Source: Verrucomicrobiota bacterium
GTDB lineage: Bacteria > Verrucomicrobiota > Verrucomicrobiia > Verrucomicrobiales > Akkermansiaceae
Direction: 5' to 3'
Length of the DNA stretch: 47,510 bases
NCBI GenBank assembly: GCA_026397725.1
Contig: JAPLUI010000505.1
Span: 1 to 47,510 of the forward strand
In this document: positions 35,362-45,152 of the stretch, piece by piece
How the letters are laid out: each line of letters opens with the position of its first letter
Position numbering within the stretch: the stretch's first letter is position 1
Notes under the pieces: model-generated
The model's input: only the letters and a program-made list of their open reading frames with translations
What the model was told of the DNA's origin: nothing
Databases searched by the model: none
Program-made: the position numbers and the translations under genes

Positions 35362-35464
35362 GGTAAAATGATGGAGGGTAAAATGATGGAAGAAAAGGTC
35401 AGAATTCCCGATAACGGGAGCACAATTCCAGTTCTTCATGATTTTACCCTATCATGATTTTACC
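35362..35464. repeat. MITE-like 103-bp imperfect palindrome, AT-rich
   Basis: A left arm at 35362-35392 (two GGTAAAATGATGGA-type units) and a right arm at 35434-35464 are inverted repeats of 31 bp with about four mismatches. The middle holds a smaller palindrome, CCCG-ATAA-CGGG. Base composition is much more AT-rich than its surroundings. There is no coding capacity. Confidence 0.75.
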
Positions 35465-35564
35465 AAATTGATTCCATGCTAACATGCAGATTTTGTAGGG
35501 CTTATTTCTTTACGGGGCCCAACTCCGGAACATCACCAAAGACACCTGACACAAAGGGCGTTAG

Positions 35565-35700
35565 GGATCGCGGATCGCGGAGGCTTGCCATCCTCCATCC
35601 GCGATCCGCGCTCCACTATCCGCTATCCACTATCCACTATCCTCTATCCTCTATCCTCTATCCACTATCCTCTATCCACTATCCACTATCCTCTATCTCT
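35565..35700. repeat. Longest heptanucleotide array, CTATCCN type, downstream of paralogue E
   Basis: After a GGATCGC-GGATCGC left arm and a spacer, about fourteen 7-mers in a row run from 35602 to 35699 (CGATCCG, CGCTCCA, then CTATCCG, CTATCCA and CTATCCT repeats), ending 6 bp before the gene E stop codon. Confidence 0.85.
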
Positions 35701-35705
35701 CTTCA

Positions 35706-38700
35706 TCACTCCGCTTGCACCCGCACGAAGAGTTCGTCACCCGCCGGGGGCGCGGTGAGCGTGACCTCCACCGTCTCGACGCCCTCGCTAGGGGTGCCGA
35801 CGACGGTCTCGGTCACGGTAGCCGGGCCGTTCCAGGCCTGCAAATCCGCGGACGTCCACACCGTGTAGCTGAGACCGGTATTCTCGGTCCGGGTGTAGCG
35901 GAACTTATGGGTGCCCTTGTCAAGCGGTGCGGTGTTCGGGTTGACCGACGAACCCGTGGTGGGGTCGAGACCGAACGCGTATTCTCCGAAGTTGCTCATG
36001 CCGTCGCGGTCCAAGTCCGCCGTGGGATCCGTGAGGTCGGCGGTGGGATACTTCGTGGCGGCCCAGTCGGCGTAGCTCAGCGTGGGCGGTGCCGTAGCAT
36101 GGGACAGGATTTCCTCGGCCGTCAGCGAGCGAGTGAAGAAGGCCACGCCAGCGGCGCTACCCGGCCACGGGAAGTTGCTGTCCGAACGGACGCCAATGGT
36201 GAACGGATCAGGATGGGTGCTGCCAAAGTAGGCCGCCACATTTGCCCATCCCTTGTTCTCGACGTCTTCGCACACGCCATCCTTGTAGAGTCTGGCCTTC
36301 GTACCGTCGTAGGTCAGCGCGATGTGATACCACTTCACCGTGTCGATTGGCACCCACACCTGCGTGTTGTTCGTGCCCGACCTCTTGAACAGGCGCACGA
36401 CGATTGAGTTGGTGCCCGTGCCGAAGGTGCCGCCGGCGTCCTGCGCCATGTACCAGCCCTCACGGTCGCCGGAGATCCTGCAGTTCGACGCAATATACCG
36501 GGGCGACGAAGGCGGCGGAACCGAGAACGGTTTGACCCACATTTCCACACTGAAGGGACCGTCCGGGCAAAGCGCCGCGTTATGCGGAATCCGCACCGCA
36601 TTGGTTCCCGTCCCATCCGTGGAAATGGCGGTGTCGTCGCCACTCAGGACGGCCGGACCTGCGACCGAGTAGGTGATGCCTGCGCTGGAGTAGGCGGCAT
36701 TGATTCCGGCAGTGTTGTCGTACGCCACGAGCCCCTTGCCTTCGTTCAGCGGCCAATAGGCATACGGATTGCTGGTCATGACCCGCGCCGCGTAGCCCGC
36801 CCATTCCTTCACCACCACGGCGTAGTCCTGATAGGTTTCATCCTCGGCGGAGATCCGGTAGGGCTGCGGCACGCCGGAGAAGTCCAGCGGGCTGCCGGAA
36901 GCCGGGTTGCCGGTGGCACCGGACGACATGACGTAGGTCGGCGACAGCGGGTTCCGCGAGGTGCCGCTGCGCACCTGGAGCACCCAGTCGGTTCCCACGT
37001 TGTTGGTGTTGGCCGGGTGGGCGGGACCATAGCCGGAGCCCGCGAAGAGGACGTTGGACATGTCCTTGCCGGTCCGCGGCGCGGCCACGGTGACCGTGAC
37101 GGTGTAGGCATTGACGATGGCCCCGTCGGTGACCGTGTAGGTCGCCGGGTTCAGGGCGCCGAAGTCCGGAGACGGCGGCGAACCACTGGTTTGGTCGCAA
37201 GTGCCGGAAGTCAACGCGAAGGTCGGTGCCAAGGACGACAGACCCGCGTTCCACGGCGTGTACGGCACGGTCAGGGCGATGGTCTTGGCGGTCCGGTCGA
37301 TCACGCCACTGGATCCCGGAATGCCGAAGGAGACGATTTCACCGGATCCCGGATAGTTGGTGGTCAAGGCATACTTCGTCGCGAGGTAGCTGCCCACCGC
37401 GTTGAGTTCGGTGGCCGACAACACGCGGTTGTAAACCATGATTTCCGAGATGTCGCAATCGGACGGTTCGCTGCCGCTGCTGTAGCCGTTCAACTGCAGG
37501 TTGTTGGGACCTTGGGTGCCGTTGGTGTTCGACACCAGCAGGGTGCCGTCCGAATACACCGTGGACGGCTGGCCGGAGCCGCCGATGGTTGCCGCAAACA
37601 GGTGCGGGTTGGTGTTCGAGGATGGGCCGGCCTCATAGACCCACCCCTCGAAGTAGAAGCGGCTGTATTGGTTGCCGTGGTAGCCCATCAACCAGTTGTT
37701 GCTGGTGGCACTCAGCACGCGGGCGTTGGTGCCGCCGGTCTGGCGGGACACGTAGAGGATCGTCACCGGTCCCGCCGCGCGATTCACGCCGTCGTTCATC
37801 CACGACGAGGTGTTGAAGTGGATGGTCGGCAGGCCGCCGATGCCGGTAGCCACGGTCGGCGTGCCGGCCCGCGTCGTCGCCTTGCCGGAGAGTCCTCTCG
37901 CGTCGCGCCATTCCGTCACCGCGCTGCCGGCCAGCGAGATGGAATACGGGGCGCTGGCGTCCAGCCACATGTCGAGGCCGCTGAGGCCGTACGGCGGTAC
38001 GGGGGCGACGTAAACCGTCACGATGTAGTCGTTGACCACGCCGCCGTCGGTCACGGTGTAGGTCGCCGGGTTCTGCGCGGCGAAGGTCGGGGACGGCGGC
38101 GAACCGCTGGTCCGGTTGCACGTACCGCTGTTGAGCGTGAAGGACGGGTTGAGCGTCGCCAGACTCGTGGAGGACGGCAAGGGCCCCAACGAGATGGTCT
38201 TGGCAATCTGGTCGATGACACCGGTATAGGTTCCGCTGCCGTCGGTGTAGCTGAAGCTGGTGATCAATGCCGTCGGCGCGTAGGTCAACATGCCGGTTGC
38301 GGGATCGAAGACCCAGCCGGACTTGGACCAGACGCCGCCGACCTTGTCGAAGCCGGTCACGCCGAAGGTCGGGCCGTAAGTCACGCCCAAGGTGCCGACA
38401 TCGACAATCGTCCAGGTCCCGGAAGTCACCGAGACTGCGGTCCGGTCGAACGCGAACGCGCCGTTCAGCACCACTGTGCCCGTGCCGGTGAGCGCGTTGC
38501 TCGAGGAATTGGTCAGCTTGAAGGCCATGCTGCCGGTATCGGTGAGCGTCAGTTGTCCCGCGTTGACGAGCGTGTTGCCGGTGTAGGTGTTGGCACCGCC
38601 GAGTTCCTGGGTGCCGTCGCCATTCTTGATCACGGCCATACCGGTCGCGCCGTCGGCAATCGCACCCGAATACGTGCAGGTCTTGCCGGCGGCCAGGTTG

Positions 38701-40721
38701 AGTGTCAGCGCGGTGACATTGCTGTAATAGCTATCCGCCCAAGCGAAGCTGGCGGCGGCGCATGCCGAAGCCAGTGCCTCGGTGCCCTTGAGGCCGCCGA
38801 TGGTTGGCGTGGTAACACCGCTGCCAATCATTGCAGTGTATTGCCGGTTCACGACCAGCGCGCTGTTCTGGAGGGCAAGATTATGGCCGATGCCCACGCC
38901 GATGTAGTTGTTCGGGGTGGCGGCTGCCACCGTCGTGTCGCCACTGAAGGTGTTCGGCCGGGTCAGAAACAACCTGGCCGCACCGGAGTTGCTGGTCACG
39001 TTCAAGCCATATCCGTTGCCACCGTCGTCCACGATGCCGGAAATCGTCAGCGCCGACCACATCGGGCCCCAGCCGTCAATCCGCACCGTTTGGCTGTCGC
39101 GCAGGGTGATGTCTCCCTTGAATTCTCCACCGGCACCGATGCCACCATCCACTCCATAGATCAGATCAAACGCATTGAGCCCGCCAGGGCCGCTGATGAC
39201 GCCGCCGAGAGTGACGGAATTCCTGATCTGGAGGCCCGCGGAATGAATCGTGATCGGCCCGGTGCCGGAATTGAAGCCGTTGTGCGACCTGAGGGTCGTC
39301 CACAAATCAATCGCGTTGTTGTTCGTCAACGTACCGCTTGGGTAACTGCTGATGGTGATGTTTGCAGTCGTTCCAACGCATTCGCCAAAGAAAGCAGACC
39401 GCCACCTCTTAGCGTCGTCCCGCCGGGGTAGGAGTGCGCATTGGATAGCGTCAAATCGCCTCCGCCTGACTTGGTGAGGGCACCCGCGCCAATCGGCCCA
39501 CCGTTGAAGGTATAGGTGCCGGAGCTGGCGCTGACGGTGGTGGACGCGGGCAGCATATCTGCTGCGATGGTGATCGTCCCGCCCTCCGTCCGGTTGAAGA
39601 TCACGTTTTGGCCGTCGGAGAATGCTGCGGGAAGTCCGAAAACCTCTCCGAGCCAGTTGACGGAGCTGGTGTCCCAAGCACCGCTGCCGGTGTTCCAAAT
39701 GACGGTGGTTTCCACCGGCGACTCGGTGACCGTCACGGTATAGTCGTTGGTGACCAGGCCATCCGACGATCGAACCCAGTAATGCAGCGGAGAAGTGAAG
39801 TCAAAGCTGTCAAAGGGATTAATCACAACTGCGGGAGGGGGGGGCAAACGCGGGTCGGTCTGGTAGCAGGTCGCGCCATCGGACAGGGTGAAGTCGGGTC
39901 CCAGGCTCGTCACATTCGTGCCTGTCGGCACATACATGGTGATCGAGGTGCCGGCGATAACGCTTGGCATACCCGGCAGCCCGAAGGTCAGGATTTTCGC
40001 TTGCGCCGCGGTCTTGGTGAAACTGACATCGTCGATGGTATAGTCACCGTCGGGATTGCTGCCGTTGTCATCCGCCCAGAGTTTCGCCATCGCCCCAGGC
40101 CAGTGACGTCAAGTCCATGGAGATGGGCGTCGTGCCGGTCGCTGTCAACAGATTGTCGCCTGCCGCAGTCCAACTGCCCGTCGCCCCGGTATTGCTCCAA
40201 TAGACCCGGTGACCTTTGATCTCCTCCGCAGGGTTGACCGTCGGCAGCCCAAGGGTATAGGCTACAGTTAGACCGTTGATGGTGTCACCCGAGGTGTTCT
40301 GCAGCGTGGCCATCAGCAAGGTCATCTTGTTGCCGGTCGGCTGCGTCCCGAGTTTCTGATCGCCCGAGCGCCAATAGGCACTCCCGTTGGTCCCGCTGCC
40401 TGCTTGCGTCGCGAGTGGGCCCGTGATGCCGCTGGCGACGATGGAAATCATCGCGCTGTCCAGGCCGGCATCCGTCGTCACGTCTCCCGCGGCTCCACTC
40501 ACCGACAGCATGGACCACTCGGTGGCGGCCGGCGCGGAGTCGAAGGTGAGCGTGCCGCTGCCGGACGCCCCGACGGGGATGGCGGCCTGAGCGCTGGTGG
40601 CGAAGCCCGCGAGGGCGGCCATGGCGAGGCAGAGCACCCGCTGGCGCGGCGGGCCCGCTGACTTGATCGCAACGGGCTGGTCACCCGTTGTCTGAATCTC
40701 ATTGGTATTGGTTGATTTCAT
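35706..40721 (-). pseudogene. Paralogue E: secreted beta-strand / LamG protein, broken by two frameshifts
   Basis: The gene starts at 40721 (MKSTNTNEIQ, shared signal peptide). Its first 217 codons match F until an 11-bp deletion relative to F at about 40080-40082 shifts the frame (LAWGDGETL then stop). The next frame runs to about 39380, where 1 bp is missing near LLSLANAL and the frame shifts again. From there to 35706 it is open. Content: N-terminal domain as in D and F, Ig-like module, autotransporter-type beta-strand repeats (about 36-42% of the length), Ig-like modules, a LamG-like domain like that of A (DMWLDASAPYS), a second LamG (AYWPLNEGKGL), and the constant C-terminal module ending FVRVQAE. 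The C-tract at 39837-39844 has 8 residues and is in frame here. E is a recent duplicate of F over its first half and more like A over its second half, so it looks like a mosaic. Confidence 0.75.
39837..39844 (-). repeat. 8-C homopolymer tract in paralogue E (in frame)
   Basis: The gene strand reads TTG-CCC-CCC-CCT-CCC, encoding LPPPPAVV in the correct frame. The corresponding tract in F has 7 C. Confidence 0.8.
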
Positions 40722-41000
40722 GGTTGCTTGGTGTTGGTGGGATGGTTGATGACATATTTGCCGGCGGCGCGGTGGCCAAGCCGGACGTTCATGCGATTCA
40801 CATTTTGCTGATTGGTTGGTGGTGTTGCGGTGGTTGTTTGCTGGGCAAAGCCCTTGCGGGCGAAGACGCTTGGGAAAGGCGTGGCGGGCGGGAGGCAGGG
40901 CGTGGGTTGCTTCGCGCTTCATCCGCATGAAAATTGGCCCAACCGTGGCGCGGCTGCAAGAAGTTCCTACCTGTAACGAAACCTTACAGGTTGGGCGGCT
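40722..41000 (-). promoter_or_regulatory. Leader of paralogue E with inverted repeat at 40969-40991
   Basis: Arms ACCTGTAA (40969-40976) and TTACAGGT (40984-40991) lie 249 nt upstream of the start codon, the same spacing as in B. On the plus strand GCCCAACC at about 40937 can pair with GGTTGGGC ending about 40996. 41001-41190 repeats the intergenic block found between B and C and holds no gene. Confidence 0.65.
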
Positions 41001-41190
41001 GAGACTGTTCGTCCATTTCCGCTGTGCTCCGGTTGCGGGTGGATTCGCTCTGCAAAGAAGCGGGACCGCCGGTTCGCACCGACGACCCACCCATCCGGCG
41101 AGAATCCATTGATTCTCCGGACCATCACCAAAGACACCAGACGAGGCGAAAAGATGAAGAGCTTGCCGACAGAGACACAAAGGGCATCAA

Positions 41191-41258
41191 GGATCGCGGA
41201 CCGCAGAGGCTTTCCATCCTCCATCCGCGATCCACTATCCTCGATCCTCGATTTTCCA
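41191..41258. repeat. Palindromic heptad element downstream of paralogue F
   Basis: GGATCGC, GGACCGC on the left and CGCGATC, CACTATC, CTCGATC, CTCGATT on the right, with the CTTTCCATCCTCCATC spacer shared with the copies at 28389 and 35565. Confidence 0.75.
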
Positions 41259-41273
41259 TCTCACTTCCGTCTC

Positions 41274-44200
41274 TCACTGTGCTTGTACCCGCACGAAGAG
41301 TTCGTCACCCGCCGGGGGCGCGGTGAGCGTGACCTCCACCGTCTCGACGCCTGCGCTAGGGGTGCCGACGACGGTCTCGGTCACGGCCGCCGGGCCGTTC
41401 CAGGCCTGCAAATCCGCAGACGTCCACACGGTGTAGGAGAGACCGGTATGCTCGGTCCGGGTGTAGCGGAACTTGTGGGTGCCCTTGTCAAGCGGTGCGG
41501 TGAGCGGGTTGACCGACGAACCCGTGGTGGGGTCGAGACCGAACGCGTATTCCTCAAAGTTGCTCACGCCGTCGCCGTCCAAGTCGGCGTTCGGATCCGA
41601 GAGTTCTTCGCCCGCATACTTCGTGGCGGCCCAGTCGGCGTAGGTCAGCCTGGTCGATCCGAACCACTTGGCGATCAGGTAATTCTCGACCAACAACCGC
41701 TCCTCCTCGCTCAGCACCCGGTCGTAGATGAGCACCTCTGCCTGGTATTGATTGCCCGCATGATAGGTGCGGTCCTTGTTGAAGGAATCGGCCTGCACGT
41801 TGCCGGTGGTGATGACTTCCACCAGGTTGAAGCCGTGGTGGAGGTCTGCGGGCATGGCATAACTGGTGCCGTTCACCAAGGTTCCATTCACATAGGTCGA
41901 TCCCCCTGTGATGTTGCCGCTGGTATATCCCGCCCAAAGCGGGTCGGCCGGATTGTCGTCGGTCGGCCGGTGGAAATGGTAGGCGCTGGCGTCCGTCAAC
42001 AGGAAGCTGTTGCCCTTGAAAACCGCGAAGACGGTGCGGATGTTGCTGGCCCTGGTGAAGCCCAAGGCACCGCTGCTGGTGGCACCGCCATTCTTCGGGA
42101 AGTACAAGGCCGGCAGGCCGGCTTCCGTGCCCGCATTGGCGACATACGTCGGACTCGCATTGCCACTCGGCACCGTGGCGTCGGCATGGTTGCCGCTGAG
42201 GTCGGGCCAGGTGCTCACCGGATTGCCGTTTGCGTAGCCCGTGAGTTGCGAGGCATCAAAGAAGCGCACCAGGCCGGCGGTGACGGGCACGGCGACCACG
42301 GTGACCGTCACGACATAGTCGTTGACAACGTCGCCGTCGGTCACGGTGTAGGTCACCGGGTTCTGAGTGGCGAAGGTCGGCGACGGCGGCAAACCGCTGG
42401 TCTGGTTGCACCTGCCGCTACTCAACGTGAAGGTCGGATCGAGCGCCCGCAGATCTGTCAATTTCGACAAGGGGCCCAAGGAAATGGTCATGGCGTCTTG
42501 GTCGATGACGCCGACACAAGTCCCGCTTTCGTCCGTGTAGCGAAAATCCGTGATCAGAGCACGCGGGGCATACGTCAACGCGCCGGTGGCGGGATCGAAG
42601 GTCCACCCCGACATGGTCCACACGTCGCCAACCTTCGTGAAACCGCTCACGCTGAAGGTCGCGCCGTAGGTCACGTGGGCGGCGTCCACGATGGTCCAAC
42701 TGCCGGCCGCAGGTGCCGCCAAGACATCCGTCCGGTCGAAGACGAACGCGCCGTTAAGCACCACCGTGCCCGTGCCGGTGAGCTTGTTGCTGCTGGTGGG
42801 CGTGACCTTGAAGGTCAGGCTGCCGGTTTCGGTGAGCGTCAATTGCCCGGCATCGACCGTGGTGTTGCCGGTGTAGGTGTTGGCCCCGCCGAGTTCCTGG
42901 GTACCGCCGCCGGCCTTGGTCAAGGTCATGCCGGGTGCCCCATTCGCGATGCCGCCGGTGTAGGTGCAGGTCTTGCCGGCGGCCAGGTTGAGCGTCAGCG
43001 CGGTGACACTGCTGTAATAGCTATCCGCCCAGGCGAAGCTGGCGGTGGCCAGGGCCGAAGCCAGGGCCTCGGTGCCCTTGAGGCCGCCGATGGTTGGGGT
43101 GGTGACACCGCTGCCAATCACTGCAGTGTATTGCCGGTTCACGACCAGCGTGCTGTTCTGGAGGGCAAGATTATGGCCGATGCCCACGCCGATGTAGTTG
43201 TTCGGGGTGGCGGCTGCCACCGTCGTGTCGCCACTGAAGGTGTTCGGCCGGGTCAGATACAACCTGGCCGCACCGCTGTTGCTGGTCACGTTCAAGCCAT
43301 AGCCGTTGCCACCGTCGCCGACGACGCCGGAAATCGTCAGCGCCGACCACATCGGACCCCAGCCGTCAATCCGCACCGTTTGGTTGTCGCGCAGGGTGAT
43401 GTTTCCCTTGAATTCTCCACCGGCGCCGATGCCACCATCAACTCCATAGATCAGATCAAACGCGTTGAGGGTGGGACCGCCCACCGGGCCGCTGATGACG
43501 CCGCCGAGAGTGACGGAATTCCTGATCTGGAGACCTGCGGAATGAATCGTGATCGGCCCGGTGCCGGAATTGAAGCCGTTGTGCGACCTGAGGGTCGTCC
43601 ACAAATCAATCGCGTTGTTGTTCGTCAACGTACCGCTTGGGTAACTGCTGATGGTGATGTTTGCAGTCGTTCCAACGCCGCCACCTCTTAGCGTCGTCCC
43701 GCCGGGGTAGGTGTTCGCATTGGATAGCGTCAAATCGCCTCCGCCTGACTTGGTGAGGGAGCCCGCGCCAATCGGTCCACCGTTGAAGGTATAAGTGCCG
43801 GAGCTGGCGTTGACGGTGGTGGACGCGGGCAACATATCTGCTGCGATGGTGATCGTGCCGCCGGCCGTCTTGTTGAAGATCACGTTTTGGCCGTCGGAGA
43901 ATGCCGCGGGAAGTCCGAAAACCTCTCCGAGCCAGTTGACGGAGCTGGTGTCCCAAGCACCGCTGCCGGTGTTCCAAATGACCGTGGCTTCCACCGGCGA
44001 CTCGGTGACCGTTACGGTATAGTCGTTGGTAGTTAGGCCATCCGACGATTGAACCCAGTAATGCAGCGGAGAAGTGAAGTCAAAGCTGTCGAAGGGATTG
44101 ATCACCACCGCAGGAGGGGGGGCAAACGTGGGTCGGTCTGGTAGCAGGTCGCGCCATCGGACAGGGTGAAGTCGGGTCCAAGGCTCGTCACATCCGTACC

Positions 44201-45013
44201 GGTCGGCACATACATGGTGAGCGAGGTGCCGGCGATAACGCTTGGCATGCCCGGGAGCCCGAAGGTCAGGATTTTCGCTTGCGCCGCGGTCTTGGTGAAA
44301 CTGACATCGTCGATGGTATAGTCACCGTCGGGATTGCTGCCGTTGTCATCCGCCCAGATCAGATAGAGGGTTTCGCCATCGCCCCAGGCCAATGAGGTCA
44401 AGTCCATGGCGATGGACGTCGAGCCGGTCGCTGCCAGCAGATGGTCGCCCGCCGCAGTCCAACTGCCCGTCGCCCCGGTATTGCTCCAATAGATCCGGTG
44501 ACCCTTGATCTCCTCCGCCGGGGTGACCGTCGGCAGCCCAAGGGTATAGGTTACCGTTAGACCGTCGATGGTGCCACCCGAGGTGTTCTGCAGCGTGGCC
44601 ATCAGCAAGGTCATCTTGTTGCCGGTCGGCTGCGTCCCGAGTTTCTGATCGCTCGAGCGCCAATAGGCACTCCCGTTGGTCCCGCTGCCTGCTTGCGTCG
44701 CGAGTGAGCCCGTGATGCCGCTGGCCACGATGGAAATCATCGCGCTGTCCAGGCCGGCATCCGCCGTCACGTCTCCCGCGCCTCCACTCACCGACAGCAT
44801 GGACCACTCGGTGGCGGCCGGCGCGGAGTCGAAGGTGAGCGTGCCGCTGCCGGACGCCCCGACGGGGATGGCGGCCTGGGCACTGGTGGCGAAGCCCGCG
44901 AGGGCGGCCATGGCGAGGCAGAGCACCCGCTGACGCGGCGGGCTCGCTGACTTGATCGCAACGGGCCTGTCACCCGTTGGCTGGATATCAGATGGATTGG
45001 TTGTTGATTTCAT
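41274..45013 (-). CDS. Paralogue F: secreted beta-strand / LamG-like protein, frameshifted at a C-tract
   Basis: The gene starts at 45013 (MKSTTNPSDI; signal peptide LCLAMAALAGFATSAQA). It is open to a stop at 44102-44104 just after LPPLLRW. From 44108 down to 41274 a second frame carries the rest (NPFDSFDFTSPLHYWV onward). The break is at a 7-C tract; one more C, as in E, would give a continuous protein of about 1,246 residues. Domains: N-terminal domain shared with D and E, Ig-like module, autotransporter-type beta-strand repeats, Ig-like module, a LamG-like domain (FFDASQLTGYANG) unlike that of E, and the constant C-terminal module (DLDGDGVSNFEEYAFGLDP, ending FVRVQAQ). Compared with E it lacks about 20 bp near 43680 but stays in frame there. 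It may be phase-variable, a pseudogene, or a base-calling error. Confidence 0.7.
44116..44122 (-). repeat. 7-C homopolymer tract in paralogue F (out of frame)
   Basis: The gene strand reads TTG-CCC-CCC-CTC, which puts a TGA five codons on. Eight C, as in E at 39837-39844, would restore the frame. The tract lies about 300 codons into the gene. Confidence 0.8.
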
Positions 45014-45152
45014 TGTGGTTGGGAGTTTTGGGGATGACTGATGACGGGTTTGCCGACTGGGCTGTGGTGAAGCTGGACGTTCATGCGTTTCACACCATTC
45101 TGCTTTGGCCAGCGACGGTCACGGACCGCCGCAACAGTCCGCTCTCACTTTC
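45014..45152 (-). promoter_or_regulatory. Short leader of paralogue F, cut by a REP-like palindrome (45103-45140)
   Basis: The leader resembles the others for about 85 nt and is then replaced by a CTTTGGCCAGCGACGG block carrying GCGACGGTC-ACG-GACCGCCGC (45112-45132). The CCTGTAA/TTACAGG inverted repeat is absent. The paralogue G stop codon follows immediately. Confidence 0.55.

Noticed and set aside
35602..35699. Coding origin of the Ser/Ile/Leu/Tyr/Pro repeats read from the heptad array
   Set aside because: The peptide follows from 7-bp repeats read in three frames. The array lies outside the gene E stop codon and similar words occur in non-coding spacers.
36582..39431. Very long open frame (949 codons) on the plus strand opposite paralogue E
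   Set aside because: It is Arg/Gly/His/Ala-rich low-complexity sequence antisense to a gene with recognisable domains. A matching frame lies opposite F. This is the usual antisense shadow of GC-rich Thr/Gly-rich coding sequence.
41109..43691. 860-codon open frame on the plus strand opposite paralogue F
   Set aside because: Same composition and same explanation as the frame opposite E. Similarity between the two follows from the duplication of the real genes.
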